A stretch of DNA of 64,000 bases. It comes from Schistocerca nitens (lineage: Eukaryota; Arthropoda; Insecta; Orthoptera; Acrididae). The notes under the pieces are model-generated. The model was not told the origin of the DNA and ran no database searches. It worked only from the letters and a program-made list of their open reading frames with translations. Where the stretch lies: positions 125,711,521-125,775,520 of the forward strand of contig NC_064621.1 of assembly GCF_023898315.1 (NCBI RefSeq). Direction: 5' to 3'. The position numbers and the translations under genes are program-made. Of the stretch, positions 1 to 8,639 are shown piece after piece (the first letter of the stretch is position 1; each line of letters opens with the position of its first letter).

Positions 1-120
1 ATTAGAAATTTTTATGAGTGTTTAATCATTTAGTGTATATTCCACTATTGTTGACGAATTTATAGATCCTGCAGCACACCAGAATCAAACTATTTCTCTA
101 ACGAGCACAATCGTTCACAG

Positions 121-467
121 GACAACGGGAAATTGACCCTACTGCTGGTCTTAGTGTCACTGAGTGCTTCGGGCTGCACAACAGCGAATTCATTGTGCGA
201 GCCGTATCCTTCGCTGGAATTTAAGGATGAGGGAATGCAGTGCTCTGGTATGAGGGTGACGCAGGTGCCGAGGTTGCTGAAGAACAGCCTGCAGATGTTG
301 CTCCTGACGGGTACAGCCATCTCGTCTCTGGACAACTCCACCTTCCGCGGCCTTGAGTTTCCGCAGCTGACGACCCTGTATGTAGCTCAGGGTAATCTAT
401 CCAGCGTCGCAGCCCACGCCTTCTGCACCCTGCCGGTGCTGACAAAGCTCTACTTGTCCAGCAACCG
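121..467 (+). CDS. Leucine-rich-repeat membrane protein, upstream coding exon in window (partial gene)
   Basis: Seen: the frame is open from position 55. A CAG acceptor at 118-120 preceded by a pyrimidine-rich stretch makes 121 the likely exon start (phase 0), and a consensus donor GTGAGT begins at 468. No in-frame ATG exists, so the initiator must lie in an exon before the window. The first residues are a signal-peptide-like hydrophobic run (LTLLLVLVSLSASG) followed by a Cys-containing N-cap (C-EPYPS...MQCSG) and leucine-rich repeats ending in LTKLYLSSN. The exon ends two bases into an Arg codon (CG|G) that is completed exactly by the exon at 7,469. Family knowledge: LRR ectodomains bind extracellular protein partners. 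Inference: the N-terminal part of a secreted or single-pass receptor-like LRR protein; the specific family is not recognised. Confidence 0.8.
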
Positions 468-599
468 GTGAGTATTACCATTTGCAAACACTTTCTTTAA
501 TGTGGCATTTGAATGATCATTATGGATCCATACAAAATATTCTTTCAGTGTGGCCATACTACTGACTCTCAGACGGTATTTTTTATGGAAATACTATAA

Positions 600-840
600 G
601 TTTTTATCTACGATATGTGCCCAAATGCAAGTAGGACTCATGCACCGAGGGTTCCATATATATATTTCACATATTTTGATACTCGAAAATGCTCTAATCC
701 AAATCTACAGGTCACCTCCCGTTGATGTAAAAACATGAAATTTGGCAAGAAGCAAGGTTTCACAGTACAAGCAAAGTAGAAAAATCTGGAGACTGTTAAA
801 ATGTAATTATGTTGCTTCACAGCAAACATAAACATAGCTA
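600..840 (-). repeat. Inverted copy of the ~335-bp intronic repeat unit
   Basis: The reverse complement of this stretch matches the first unit of the tandem array at 4,150-4,320 (shared TACTTTGCTTGTACTGT and ACATCAACGGGAG, with the same order and spacing). The LINE at 868-4,023 lies between this inverted unit and the direct array. Confidence 0.65.
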
Positions 841-1062
841 AAGCCTTGCAGACAAACAAAAATTACACGAAGCGAAATGTAGTGTGAGGAGGGCTATGCG
901 AGAGGCGTTCAATGAATTCGAAAGAAAAGTTCTATGTACTGACTTGTCAGAAATCCTAAGCAATTTTGGTCTTATGTCAAAGCGGTAGGTGGATCAAAAC
1001 AAAATGTCCAGACACTTTGTGACCAAAATGGTACTGAAACAGACTAAAGGCCGAAACATTAA

Positions 1063-2068
1063 ATGTCTTTTTTCCAAAGCTGTTTCACAGAGGAAGACTG
1101 CACTGTAGTTCCTTCTCTAGATTGTCGCACAGATGACAAAATGGTAGATATCGAAATAGATGAGAGAGGGATAGAAAAACAATTAAAATCGCTCAAAAGA
1201 GGAAAGGCCGCTGGACCTGATGGGATACCAGTTCGATTTTACACAGAGTACGCGAAGGAACTTGCCCCCCTCCTTGCAGCGGTGTACCGTAGGTCTCTAG
1301 AAGAGCGTAGCGTTCCAAAAGATTGGAAAAGGGCATAGGTAAACACCGTTTTCAAGATGGGACGTCGATCAGTTGTAGAATTTTGGAACACGTATTATGT
1401 TCGAGTATAATGATTTTTCTAGAGACTAGAAATCTACTCTGTAGGAATCACCATGTGTTTCGAAAAAGATGATAGTGTGAAACCCAGCTTGCGCTAATCG
1501 TCCACGAGACTCAGAGGGCCACAGACACGGGTTACCAGGTAGATGCCGTGTTTCTTGACTTCCGCAAGGCGTTTGATACAGTTCCCCACAGTCGTTTAAT
1601 GAACAAAGTAAGAGCATATGGACTATCAGACCAATTGTATGATTGGATTGAAGAGTACCTAGATAACAGAACGCAGCATGTCATTCTCAGTGCAGAAAAG
1701 TCTCCCGATGTAAGAGTGATTTCAGGTGTGCCGCAGGGGAGTGTCGTAGGACCGTTGTTCTTAGCAATATATATAAATGACCTTGTGGATAACATCGGAA
1801 GTTCACTGAGGCTTTTTGCGGATGATGCTGTAGTATATCGAGAGGTTGTAACAATGGAAAATTGTACTGAAATGTAGGAGGATCTGCAATGAATTGACGC
1901 ATTGTGCAGGGAATGGCAATTGAATCTCAATGTAGACAAGTGTATTGTGCTGCGAATACAAAGAAAGAAAGATCCTTTATCATTTAGCTATAATATAGCA
2001 GGTCAGCAACTGGAAGCAGTTAATTCCATAAATTATCTGGGAGTAGGCATTAGGAGTGATCTAAAACA
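1063..2068 (+). pseudogene. LINE reverse transcriptase fragments (inactive)
   Basis: Three open stretches (1,063-1,338; 1,548-1,877; 1,902 to the Tc1 insertion) in more than one frame give the RT domain in order: the KAAGPDGIPVRFY fingers motif, motif A FLDFRKAFDTVPHSRL, motif B SGVPQGSVVGPLFLAIYIND, and motif C LFADDAVVY with the catalytic Asp pair. The thumb region (LNLNVDKC, NYLGVGIRSDLK) runs into the Tc1 insertion. A stop ends the first piece at 1,336-1,338, a frame change separates it from the second, and a stop at 1,875-1,877 separates the second from the third. Seen directly: the order of motifs and the breaks. Known: such RTs copy LINE RNA at a nicked target. Inference: a dead copy. 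Confidence 0.85.
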
Positions 2069-3462
2069 GACTATTGGCCTATAAAATTGATACACCAAGA
2101 AGAAATGGAGATGATAAACTGGTATTCATTGGACAAATATATTATACTAGAACTGACATGTGATTACATTTTCACGCAGTTTGACTGCATAGATTCTGAG
2201 AAATCAGTACCGAGAACAACTACCTCTGGCCTTAATAACGACCTTGATGCACCTGGACATTGAGACAAACAGAGCTTGGATGGCGTGAACAGGTACAGCT
2301 GCCCATGCAGCTTCAACACAATACCACAGTTCATCAAGAGTAGTGACTGCGTATTGTGACGAGCCAGCTGCTCGGCCACCATTGACCAGACGTTTTCAGT
2401 TGGTGAGAGATCTGGAGAATGTGCTTGCCAGGGCAGCAATCGAACATTTTCTGCATCCAGAAAGGCCCGTACAGGACCTGCAACATGCGGTCGTGCATTA
2501 TCCTGCTGAAATGAAGGGTTTCGCAGGTATCGAATGAGGGGTAGAGCCACGGGTCGAAACTCATCTGAAATGTAACGTTCACTGTTCCAAGTGCCGTCAA
2601 TGCGAACAAGAGGTGACCGAGACGTGTAACCAATGGCACCCCATACCATCACGCCGGGTGATACGCCAGTATAGCGATGACGAATGTGCGTTCACCGCGA
2701 TGTCGCCAAACACGGACGCAACCATCATGATGCTGTAAACAGAACCTTGATTCAACCGAAAAATGACGTTTTGCCATTCGTGCACCCAGGTTCGTCGTCG
2801 AGTACACCATCGCAGGCGCTCCTGTCTGTGATGCAGCGTCAAGGGTAACTGCAGTCATGGTCTCCGAACTAATAGTCCATGCTGCTGTAAACGTCGTCGA
2901 ACTATTCGTGCAGATGGTTGTTGTCTTGCAAACGTCCCCATCTGTTGACACATGGATCGAGACGTGGCTGCACGATCCGTTACAGCCATGCGGATAATCT
3001 GCCTGTAATCTCGACTGCTAGTGGTACGAGGCCGTTGGGATCCAGCACGGCGTTCCGTATTACCCTCCTGAACCCACCGATTCCATATTCTCCTAACAGT
3101 CATTGGATCTCGACCAACGCGAGCAGCAATGTCGCGATATGATAAACGGCAATCGCGATACACTACAATCCGACCTTTATCGAAGTCGGAAACGTGATGG
3201 TACACATTTCTTCTCCTTACACGAGGCATCACAACAACGTTTCACTAGGCAACGTCGGTAAACTGCTGTTTGTGTATGAGAAATCGGTTGGAAACTTTCC
3301 TCATGTCAGCACGTTCTAGGTGTCGCCACCGGCGCCAACCTTGGGTGAATGCTCTGAAAAGCTAATCATTTGTATATCACAGCATCTTCTTCCTGTCGGT
3401 TAAATTTCGCGTCTGTAGCACGTCATCTTCATGGTGTAGCAATTTTAATGGCCAGTAGTGTA
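2069..3462 (-). mobile_element. Tc1-like DNA transposon inserted in the LINE
   Basis: The ends form terminal inverted repeats: the left end reads CTATTGGCCTATAAAATTGA and the reverse complement of the right end reads CTACTGGCCATTAAAATTGC. The right flank shows the TA expected of Tc1/mariner target duplications; the left TA has mutated (AAAACA). The length of ~1.39 kb suits the family. It carries a transposase on the minus strand, and removing it restores the host LINE sequence. Confidence 0.88.
2164..3232 (-). pseudogene. Tc1-type transposase, broken
   Basis: The N-terminal half (3,232 down to 2,855) starts MPRVRRRNVYHHVSDFDKG and contains the paired helix-turn-helix DNA-binding region (YRDIAARVGRDPMTVRRIWNRW). 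The DDE half lies in two other frames. 2,951-2,649 gives HFSVESRFCLQHHDG, where the usual first catalytic Asp (SDESRF) is Val. 2,652-2,164 gives MVWGAIGY, the second Asp in QQDNARPH, and the third acidic residue in SPDLSPTENVW. The protein would be about the normal 340 residues, but at least two frame changes plus the catalytic Asp loss make it inactive. The family cuts and pastes DNA at TA sites. Confidence 0.87.
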
Positions 3463-4023
3463 GAATGAGCAAATAAAATTAGTCGTCGGCAAGGCAGATG
3501 CCAGACTGAGATTCGTTGGAAGAATCCTAAGAAAATGCATTCCGAAGACGAAGGAAGTAGGTTACAGTATACTTGTTCGCCCACAGCTTGAATACTGCTC
3601 ACCGGTGTGGGATCTGTACCAGATAGGGTTGATGGAAGGGATAGAGAAGATCCAACGGAGAGCAGCGCTCTTCGTTACAGGATCATTTAGTAATCGCGAA
3701 AGCGTTACGGAGATGATAGATAGACGCCAGTGGAAGAGTCTGAAAGAGAGACGCTCAGACGGGATTTTATTGAAGTTTCGATAACATACCTTCACCGAGG
3801 AGTCAAGCAGTATATTGCTCCCTCCTACGTATATCTCGTGAAGAGACCATGAGGATAAAATTAGAGAGATTAGAGCCCACACAGAGGCATACCGACAATC
3901 TTTCTTTCCACGAACAATACGAGACTGGAATAGAAGGGAAAACCGATAGAGGTACTCGAGGTACCCTCCGCCACTCACCGTCAGACGGCTTGCGGAATAT
4001 AGATATAGATGTAGATGTAGATT

Positions 4024-4140
4024 GGAAAATGCATTGCAGTCATCATCCGTCAGAAGCATAACAAACGAACATGTTATGTTTGCAAGAAATTATGTTCGTC
4101 TGTTATGCTTCCAACGAATGATGAATGCAATGTATGTTCC
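4024..4140. repeat. 117-bp near-perfect hairpin at the LINE 3' end
   Basis: The left arm 4,024-4,072 and right arm 4,092-4,140 are reverse complements with roughly 42 of 49 positions matching, separated by a ~19-base loop. It abuts the LINE tail directly. It may be a fold-back MITE or part of the surrounding repeat. Confidence 0.7.
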
Positions 4141-5660
4141 AATGCCGAAAAGATATTTTTTATTTGATACAATTATATTTGAATGATCTCCAGATTTTTG
4201 TACTTTGCTTGTACTGTCAAACCTTGCTTCTTACCAAAATTCATGTTTCTACATCAACGGGAGATAACCTGCAGATTTTGATTAGTGAGTCTGTTTGTAG
4301 CAAAATTTGTCACATAAACGGCCAAATCTTTTGATTGCATTGACTTAGAAGCTTAAACATTTTTACACAGCCAAGTGACTGTGCACCTTAGTAAATGACA
4401 TACATTTGTATTTGCCAATCCTGCTTGTCGACGAGAAAAAGCGGTCTTAACAAACGGACATACAAACAGATATACAGCCAGAAGTGACAAAAAAAATATT
4501 TCTTCGTATTATATAACCACATATCAACAATTTCCGGATTCTTCCTTTACCTGTACTGTGAAACCTTGCTTGCTGGTAAAATTCATGTTCATAGGTCAAC
4601 GAGAAATACCCTATGTTTCGATATGTGGGTTTGTGAGTTTCAAAATTGTAATATAAATGGCCGAATCTTTTGATTAAATTCACTTGGGAGCTTAAATGTT
4701 TTATACCGCCAAGGGATCATAGACTTTAGTATGTGACACAAATTTGAACGTGATACGCCAATCTGTTCCAGGAAAGAGTGATCTTAACAGACGCACAGAC
4801 AAACATATAGATAAAAAATTATGAAAGAAATTTTCTTTTCATGTGATATAATTACAGATTAATAATTTTTGGAGTTTTTTTCCTTTACGTGTAGTGAGAA
4901 ATTGTGTGTCTTGGCAAAATGCATGATTCCCTATGTCAATGTGAAGTACCCTACAGATTTTGATGAGTGAGTTTTCTAGTATCGATGTATGTGACACAAA
5001 TGCACGAATCATTTTACTGAATTGCCTTAGAAACTTAAATATCGTACACCGCCTAGAGACCATAATCGTATTATATGACATAAATTTGAACATGATTCGC
5101 CAAACTGCTTGCAGATAAAGGGGTCCTAACAGACAAACAAACAGACTGATGAAAAAAGGCAAAATAATATTTTTTCTTGCTCCATAAATACAGGTGAACA
5201 ATTTTCGAATTTTTTCCTTTACTTATACTGTGAATTCTTGCTTATTCTTAAATTTCACGATACTAGGCCAACGGGAAGTACCCTAGGGGTTTTGATGGGA
5301 ATCAGAATATGTGACCTTAGGACTTTAGGACCTAGAAGCTTATATTTCTTGCACCGCCAAGGCCCTATAGATCTTAGTATGTGACACAAATTTCACCTTG
5401 ATAAATCTACCTGTTCCTGAAAAAAAGAGTCTTAGCAGACGTACGAAAAGGAAGAGAGGCAGATAAAAAAGGGCAAAAACAATTTTTCATGAGATGTAAA
5501 TGTATAGTTTTCGAATTTTTTCTTTGGATATACTGTGAATTTCATGATCTAGATCAATGAAAAATACCCTATAGGTTTTGATGAATGTCAAAATGACGTC
5601 TGCGAGATAAATTTCTACTTGATACGTTTACACGTTCCTGAGAAAAAGGGGATATTAAAA
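4141..5660 (+). repeat. Tandem array of ~335-bp units (about 4.5 copies)
   Basis: A landmark of the form TACTGTGAAACCTTGCTT recurs near 4,212, 4,554, 4,892, 5,225 and 5,530, giving spacings of about 342, 338, 334 and 305 bp. Each unit repeats the same order of words: CATGTT...CAACGGGA, TTTTGAT...GTGAG, GGCCGAATCTTTTGATT, CTTAGAAGCTTAAA, CACCGCCAAG, GTGACACAAATTTGA, CAGACAAACA. The units are clearly diverged, so the array is old. No protein is supported. Confidence 0.8.
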
Positions 5661-6589
5661 GTCGGACGGATAGACAGACAACAAAGGAATCCTATAAAAG
5701 TTTTACTTTTACCTATTGAACCCCGAATCTTACAAAGCACGAAGTTTAAGTACCACATTTTTGTTCACAAGATATATATTTCGAAACCTGTTTTTTTTTA
5801 ATCAAACCTCAAAAAGCACAACGTTAAAGTACTGAAACTTTTCTTCAATTAGTAAATGTAATGAAATTGAGGCTAGAGAGTGAGGCGAGAAAGTAAACTT
5901 GCTGCATCATCTAAATACTATACATTATGTGTTACAAATAATAACACACATTAACACTGTAATACGAGTAATAGGATTTTACAATTTCTAGTTCTGCAAT
6001 ATTTGTTGCATAGACTTCTAGCTAAAAGAACCAATATCTCCAAAATTATTTGTAATACGTGAATGCACCTAGAATCTTGTAAAGTTACAGCTGATTTAGA
6101 AACGAAGAAACTAATTCATTCACATCATTTCGACCATTGCTGAGTTGAAGTAGAAATCTTCTGAAAACTCTACTGATATTGTTTTTAGGCTACCTCTTCT
6201 AAGCTCTCTGTAGTTAGTGAGTTGTTCACAATTCTATACTCTCCTCTATCACTTTACTGATAATTTATTAGAAAAAAGTGGTTGCACCGAAAAAGACTTT
6301 GAACAGTTGTTATAAAAAGTTTATTGCTTTGAAAAATAGTTTTTAGAGGATAATACTTCACAATTTAAGTCATATTATTGTTTTGTTTAAAAATGAGATC
6401 AACATCTCTGCACACTCCAGTCACCCTTCTCAGTATGTTACTCATTGATGAGAGATAATATCTACAAATTTATCTGTCTACCTGTAGAGGATGTCTGCCC
6501 CTATATATGGGTTTTATTCATCGCGCATCACCTTCCAAAACAAAGCACAAATTTTCATATTCTCTAACTCACTACACACAAACCCTTAG
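5661..6589. other. AT-rich intron sequence, nothing recognised
   Basis: No reading frame above background, no repeat edge and no RNA gene could be supported here. Confidence 0.6.
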
Positions 6590-6840
6590 TCCTACAGAAA
6601 TAAAATGAACGGGAACTTTTTGTAATAAATTTAATGTAGTTAAATTTGGTAGATGAATAGATTTTTGCTAGAGGTCATAGTTTTCTAATTAGTCAAGAAA
6701 AATTTACAAGAGAGTCCTTCAAATGCGTTTTTCTTGAATAACTCGAAAACCGTGGCCTCCAGAGGAGACATATCCCAGTACAAAATTTAACTACATTAAA
6801 TCTCCTTCAAAACCGTCATGTTCATTTTTTTCTGTAGAAA
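6590..6840. mobile_element. 250-bp fold-back (palindromic MITE-like) element
   Basis: The whole segment is an imperfect palindrome. The outer arms share CTACAGAAA...AAAATGAAC and TTTAATGTAGTTAAATTT (6,631-6,651 against 6,779-6,800), and the inner arms share CTAGAGGTCATAGTTTTC against the reverse complement of the segment around 6,740-6,765. No transposase is present. It is likely a non-autonomous DNA element; a clear target duplication was not found. Confidence 0.7.
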
Positions 6841-7468
6841 TAATTGTTTACACAGTGCCCAGCCATTCCGTAGCTTTCATGCATCACATGAGACATGTAC
6901 GAGGGTGGTTCTTTATACAGAGACCTGACTCTTTATCTTCTCCATTGAGAGTTTGTGTTCTGCGTCTAAAAGATCAAGAAGTCGACAGTACATTCATACT
7001 AGCCACCTCTTCTTTAAGATGATGAGCAAAGTGCAGATTGGGAGGCAAAGGGCGAATATAGTGTTAAAGTGCCAAGAGTGGAATGAGGTCAATGAAAGAT
7101 GTCGTGAAGAAAGGCGGAGAGTTGTGTATGATATTTTCTAAGACGTGTGATAATTTTATTAAATATCGAAAGGTACAGTGAAAGTGACAGACGGCAGGAA
7201 GGGGCACAAGCGCTGCAAGTGATATTGTCTAAAATACACTCAGTGTAACACATACCCAGAGAACAGGAAGAGATGAGTTCAGAACTAATACACAAAGCGC
7301 TGTTGATCCACTACCTGCATCTCCCATTTGAATCAGTTTAGTTAATCTTCAGCAGCTACATTGGTATGCAGTATTGAACTATACCGGCATTGTTTTACTC
7401 GTATATCCAGTGATTTGATAAGCAGCACCGCAGCGGTCAACTAAATTTTCGCACATTTCTTGTTTCAG
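6841..7468. other. Intron 3' part, nothing recognised except the acceptor
   Basis: AT-rich sequence leading into the splice acceptor at 7,467-7,468. The short open frames at 6,953-7,141 and 7,089-7,295 show no domain and are likely chance. Confidence 0.55.
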
Positions 7469-8009
7469 GTTGGATAAGCTAGACGACTTGAGTTTCACCT
7501 GTAACAAATTTTTAAAAACCGTAAACTTGGAGGATAACCCCAGCCTCCGTCACCTGCCACGACTGGTCAGCTCTTCCGTGGAACATCTGTACCTGGACAA
7601 CTGCAACCTTGCCACCATGGACATTGCTACCGTGGAGGGGATGACAGCCCTGAAGGTTCTCTCTCTGGCGGGTAATCGAGATCTCCACTGCCAGTCCATA
7701 AAGACGCAGTTCAAACAGGCTCGGCCAGAGCTGCTGGTCATCTGCGAATATTCTGCTGGAGATCTCCCTTCCTCGACATTACCTGGTGAAGAGGAATGGA
7801 CTTCCGAAAAACCTTGCACTGAGTCATATATACCAGCAATAGCCTCTACTGACCCTCACATTGTAGTTAATATAATTTTTACAACTTTTATTATAGTTAG
7901 TGCAATTATTACAGTCGTAATTATTATTAAAATTTTTAAAAGTAATCGTAATCATCATATAAATCAAAATTCAAGTAACCATAAATTATCATTAAAAATA
8001 AATATTTAA
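7469..8009 (+). CDS. LRR membrane protein, last exon: LRRs, C-cap, transmembrane helix, tail
   Basis: The TTCTTGTTTCAG acceptor ends at 7,468, and the first base completes the split Arg codon. The exon continues the repeats (LDKLDDLSF, LKTVNLEDNPSLRHLPRL, VEHLYLDNCNLATMD, ALKVLSLAGNRDLHCQS), then a Cys-containing C-cap (...LLVICEY), a Ser/Glu-rich stalk, a hydrophobic membrane helix of about 25 residues (IVVNIIFTTFIIVSAIITVV...) with basic stop-transfer residues, and a short Asn/Lys/His-rich cytoplasmic tail. The stop codon is at 8,007-8,009. Together the two exons supply 295 codons plus stop. Predicted topology (inference): extracellular LRR domain, single pass, short inside tail with no recognised signalling domain. 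Base composition drops to very AT-rich from about 7,860 onward. Confidence 0.85.
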
Positions 8010-8261
8010 TACGTATTATAAATTACTATTAATAGTTATTATAATAAGTATTTTAATTATTTACAGTAGTTTAAGGTGCCGCGAAATTATAGCTTTAAAA
8101 TTTGAAATTATTACTATTTTAAGAATTTCAGTTGTGCATAGTATGTACATACTTCATTCTAAACTCACCATCCTGTAATCATTATCAACAGCTACTAAAA
8201 GCAAAAGAATGGAAATCTTGCCAAAAAATATTGTCGTTTGTCACCATTTTTTACAGCTGTC

Positions 8262-8267
8262 AATAAA
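8262..8267 (+). promoter_or_regulatory. Candidate polyadenylation signal AATAAA
   Basis: The first clean AATAAA after the stop codon of the LRR gene lies about 250 bp downstream. In AT-rich DNA such hexamers arise by chance, so this is only a candidate 3' end. Confidence 0.3.
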
Positions 8268-8639
8268 TTTACCGGTGCTAGCAATTTTTGACACGAACGC
8301 AATTCGTAATATTGGTTAGCCCTGTCGAACTGTGACCAACAGAGAAACTTTTTGATATGTATCAGCACTGAAAACGGCAACATACAGCAATTTTTCCATC
8401 ACAGAACATAAAATAGGTAAATGATTATCGGCAGTTTCCTTTCCATTACCGCTATGAAGTTGTTGCAATAGAAAATCGTTGTTCCGCTGCGACTGTAAAC
8501 TGCTGTCAGAAACCGGTATTTTTAAATAAATGCTAATTTCTGGCAACAGTTTAAAGCTGAGTGGAATTACAGTTCTCAAATTTAACCAGCCAGGGAAGAG
8601 CCCAGTCTCATGCCCAACGTAAGGTAGGAGTGAATAATG

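Larger units (their letters stand above)
868..4023 (+). mobile_element. 5'-truncated CR1/L2-like LINE, split by a Tc1 element
   Basis: The LINE occupies 868-2,068 and 3,463-4,023. Its reverse-transcriptase reading is interrupted at 2,069 by a Tc1-like DNA transposon and resumes directly after it (…CTAAAA / GAATGAGC…), restoring the usual post-RT segment of the family. The start lacks the endonuclease domain, a typical 5' truncation. The 3' end carries an imperfect TAGATA/GATGTAGAT microsatellite-like tail, also seen at the end of the LINE at 11,760-14,430, so the two are the same family. CR1/L2-like clade assignment rests on the FLDFRKAFDTV and SGVPQGSVVGPL motifs; Jockey-group membership is the alternative. 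Confidence 0.85.
468..7468 (+). other. 7-kb intron of the LRR gene, filled with repeats
   Basis: It is bounded by a GTGAGT donor and a TTCTTGTTTCAG acceptor, and joining the two exons keeps the LRR frame open. It contains, in order, an inverted satellite-like unit, a CR1-like LINE split by a Tc1 transposon, a 117-bp hairpin, a ~335-bp-unit tandem array and a 250-bp fold-back element. All coding-like frames inside it belong to these elements. Confidence 0.75.
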
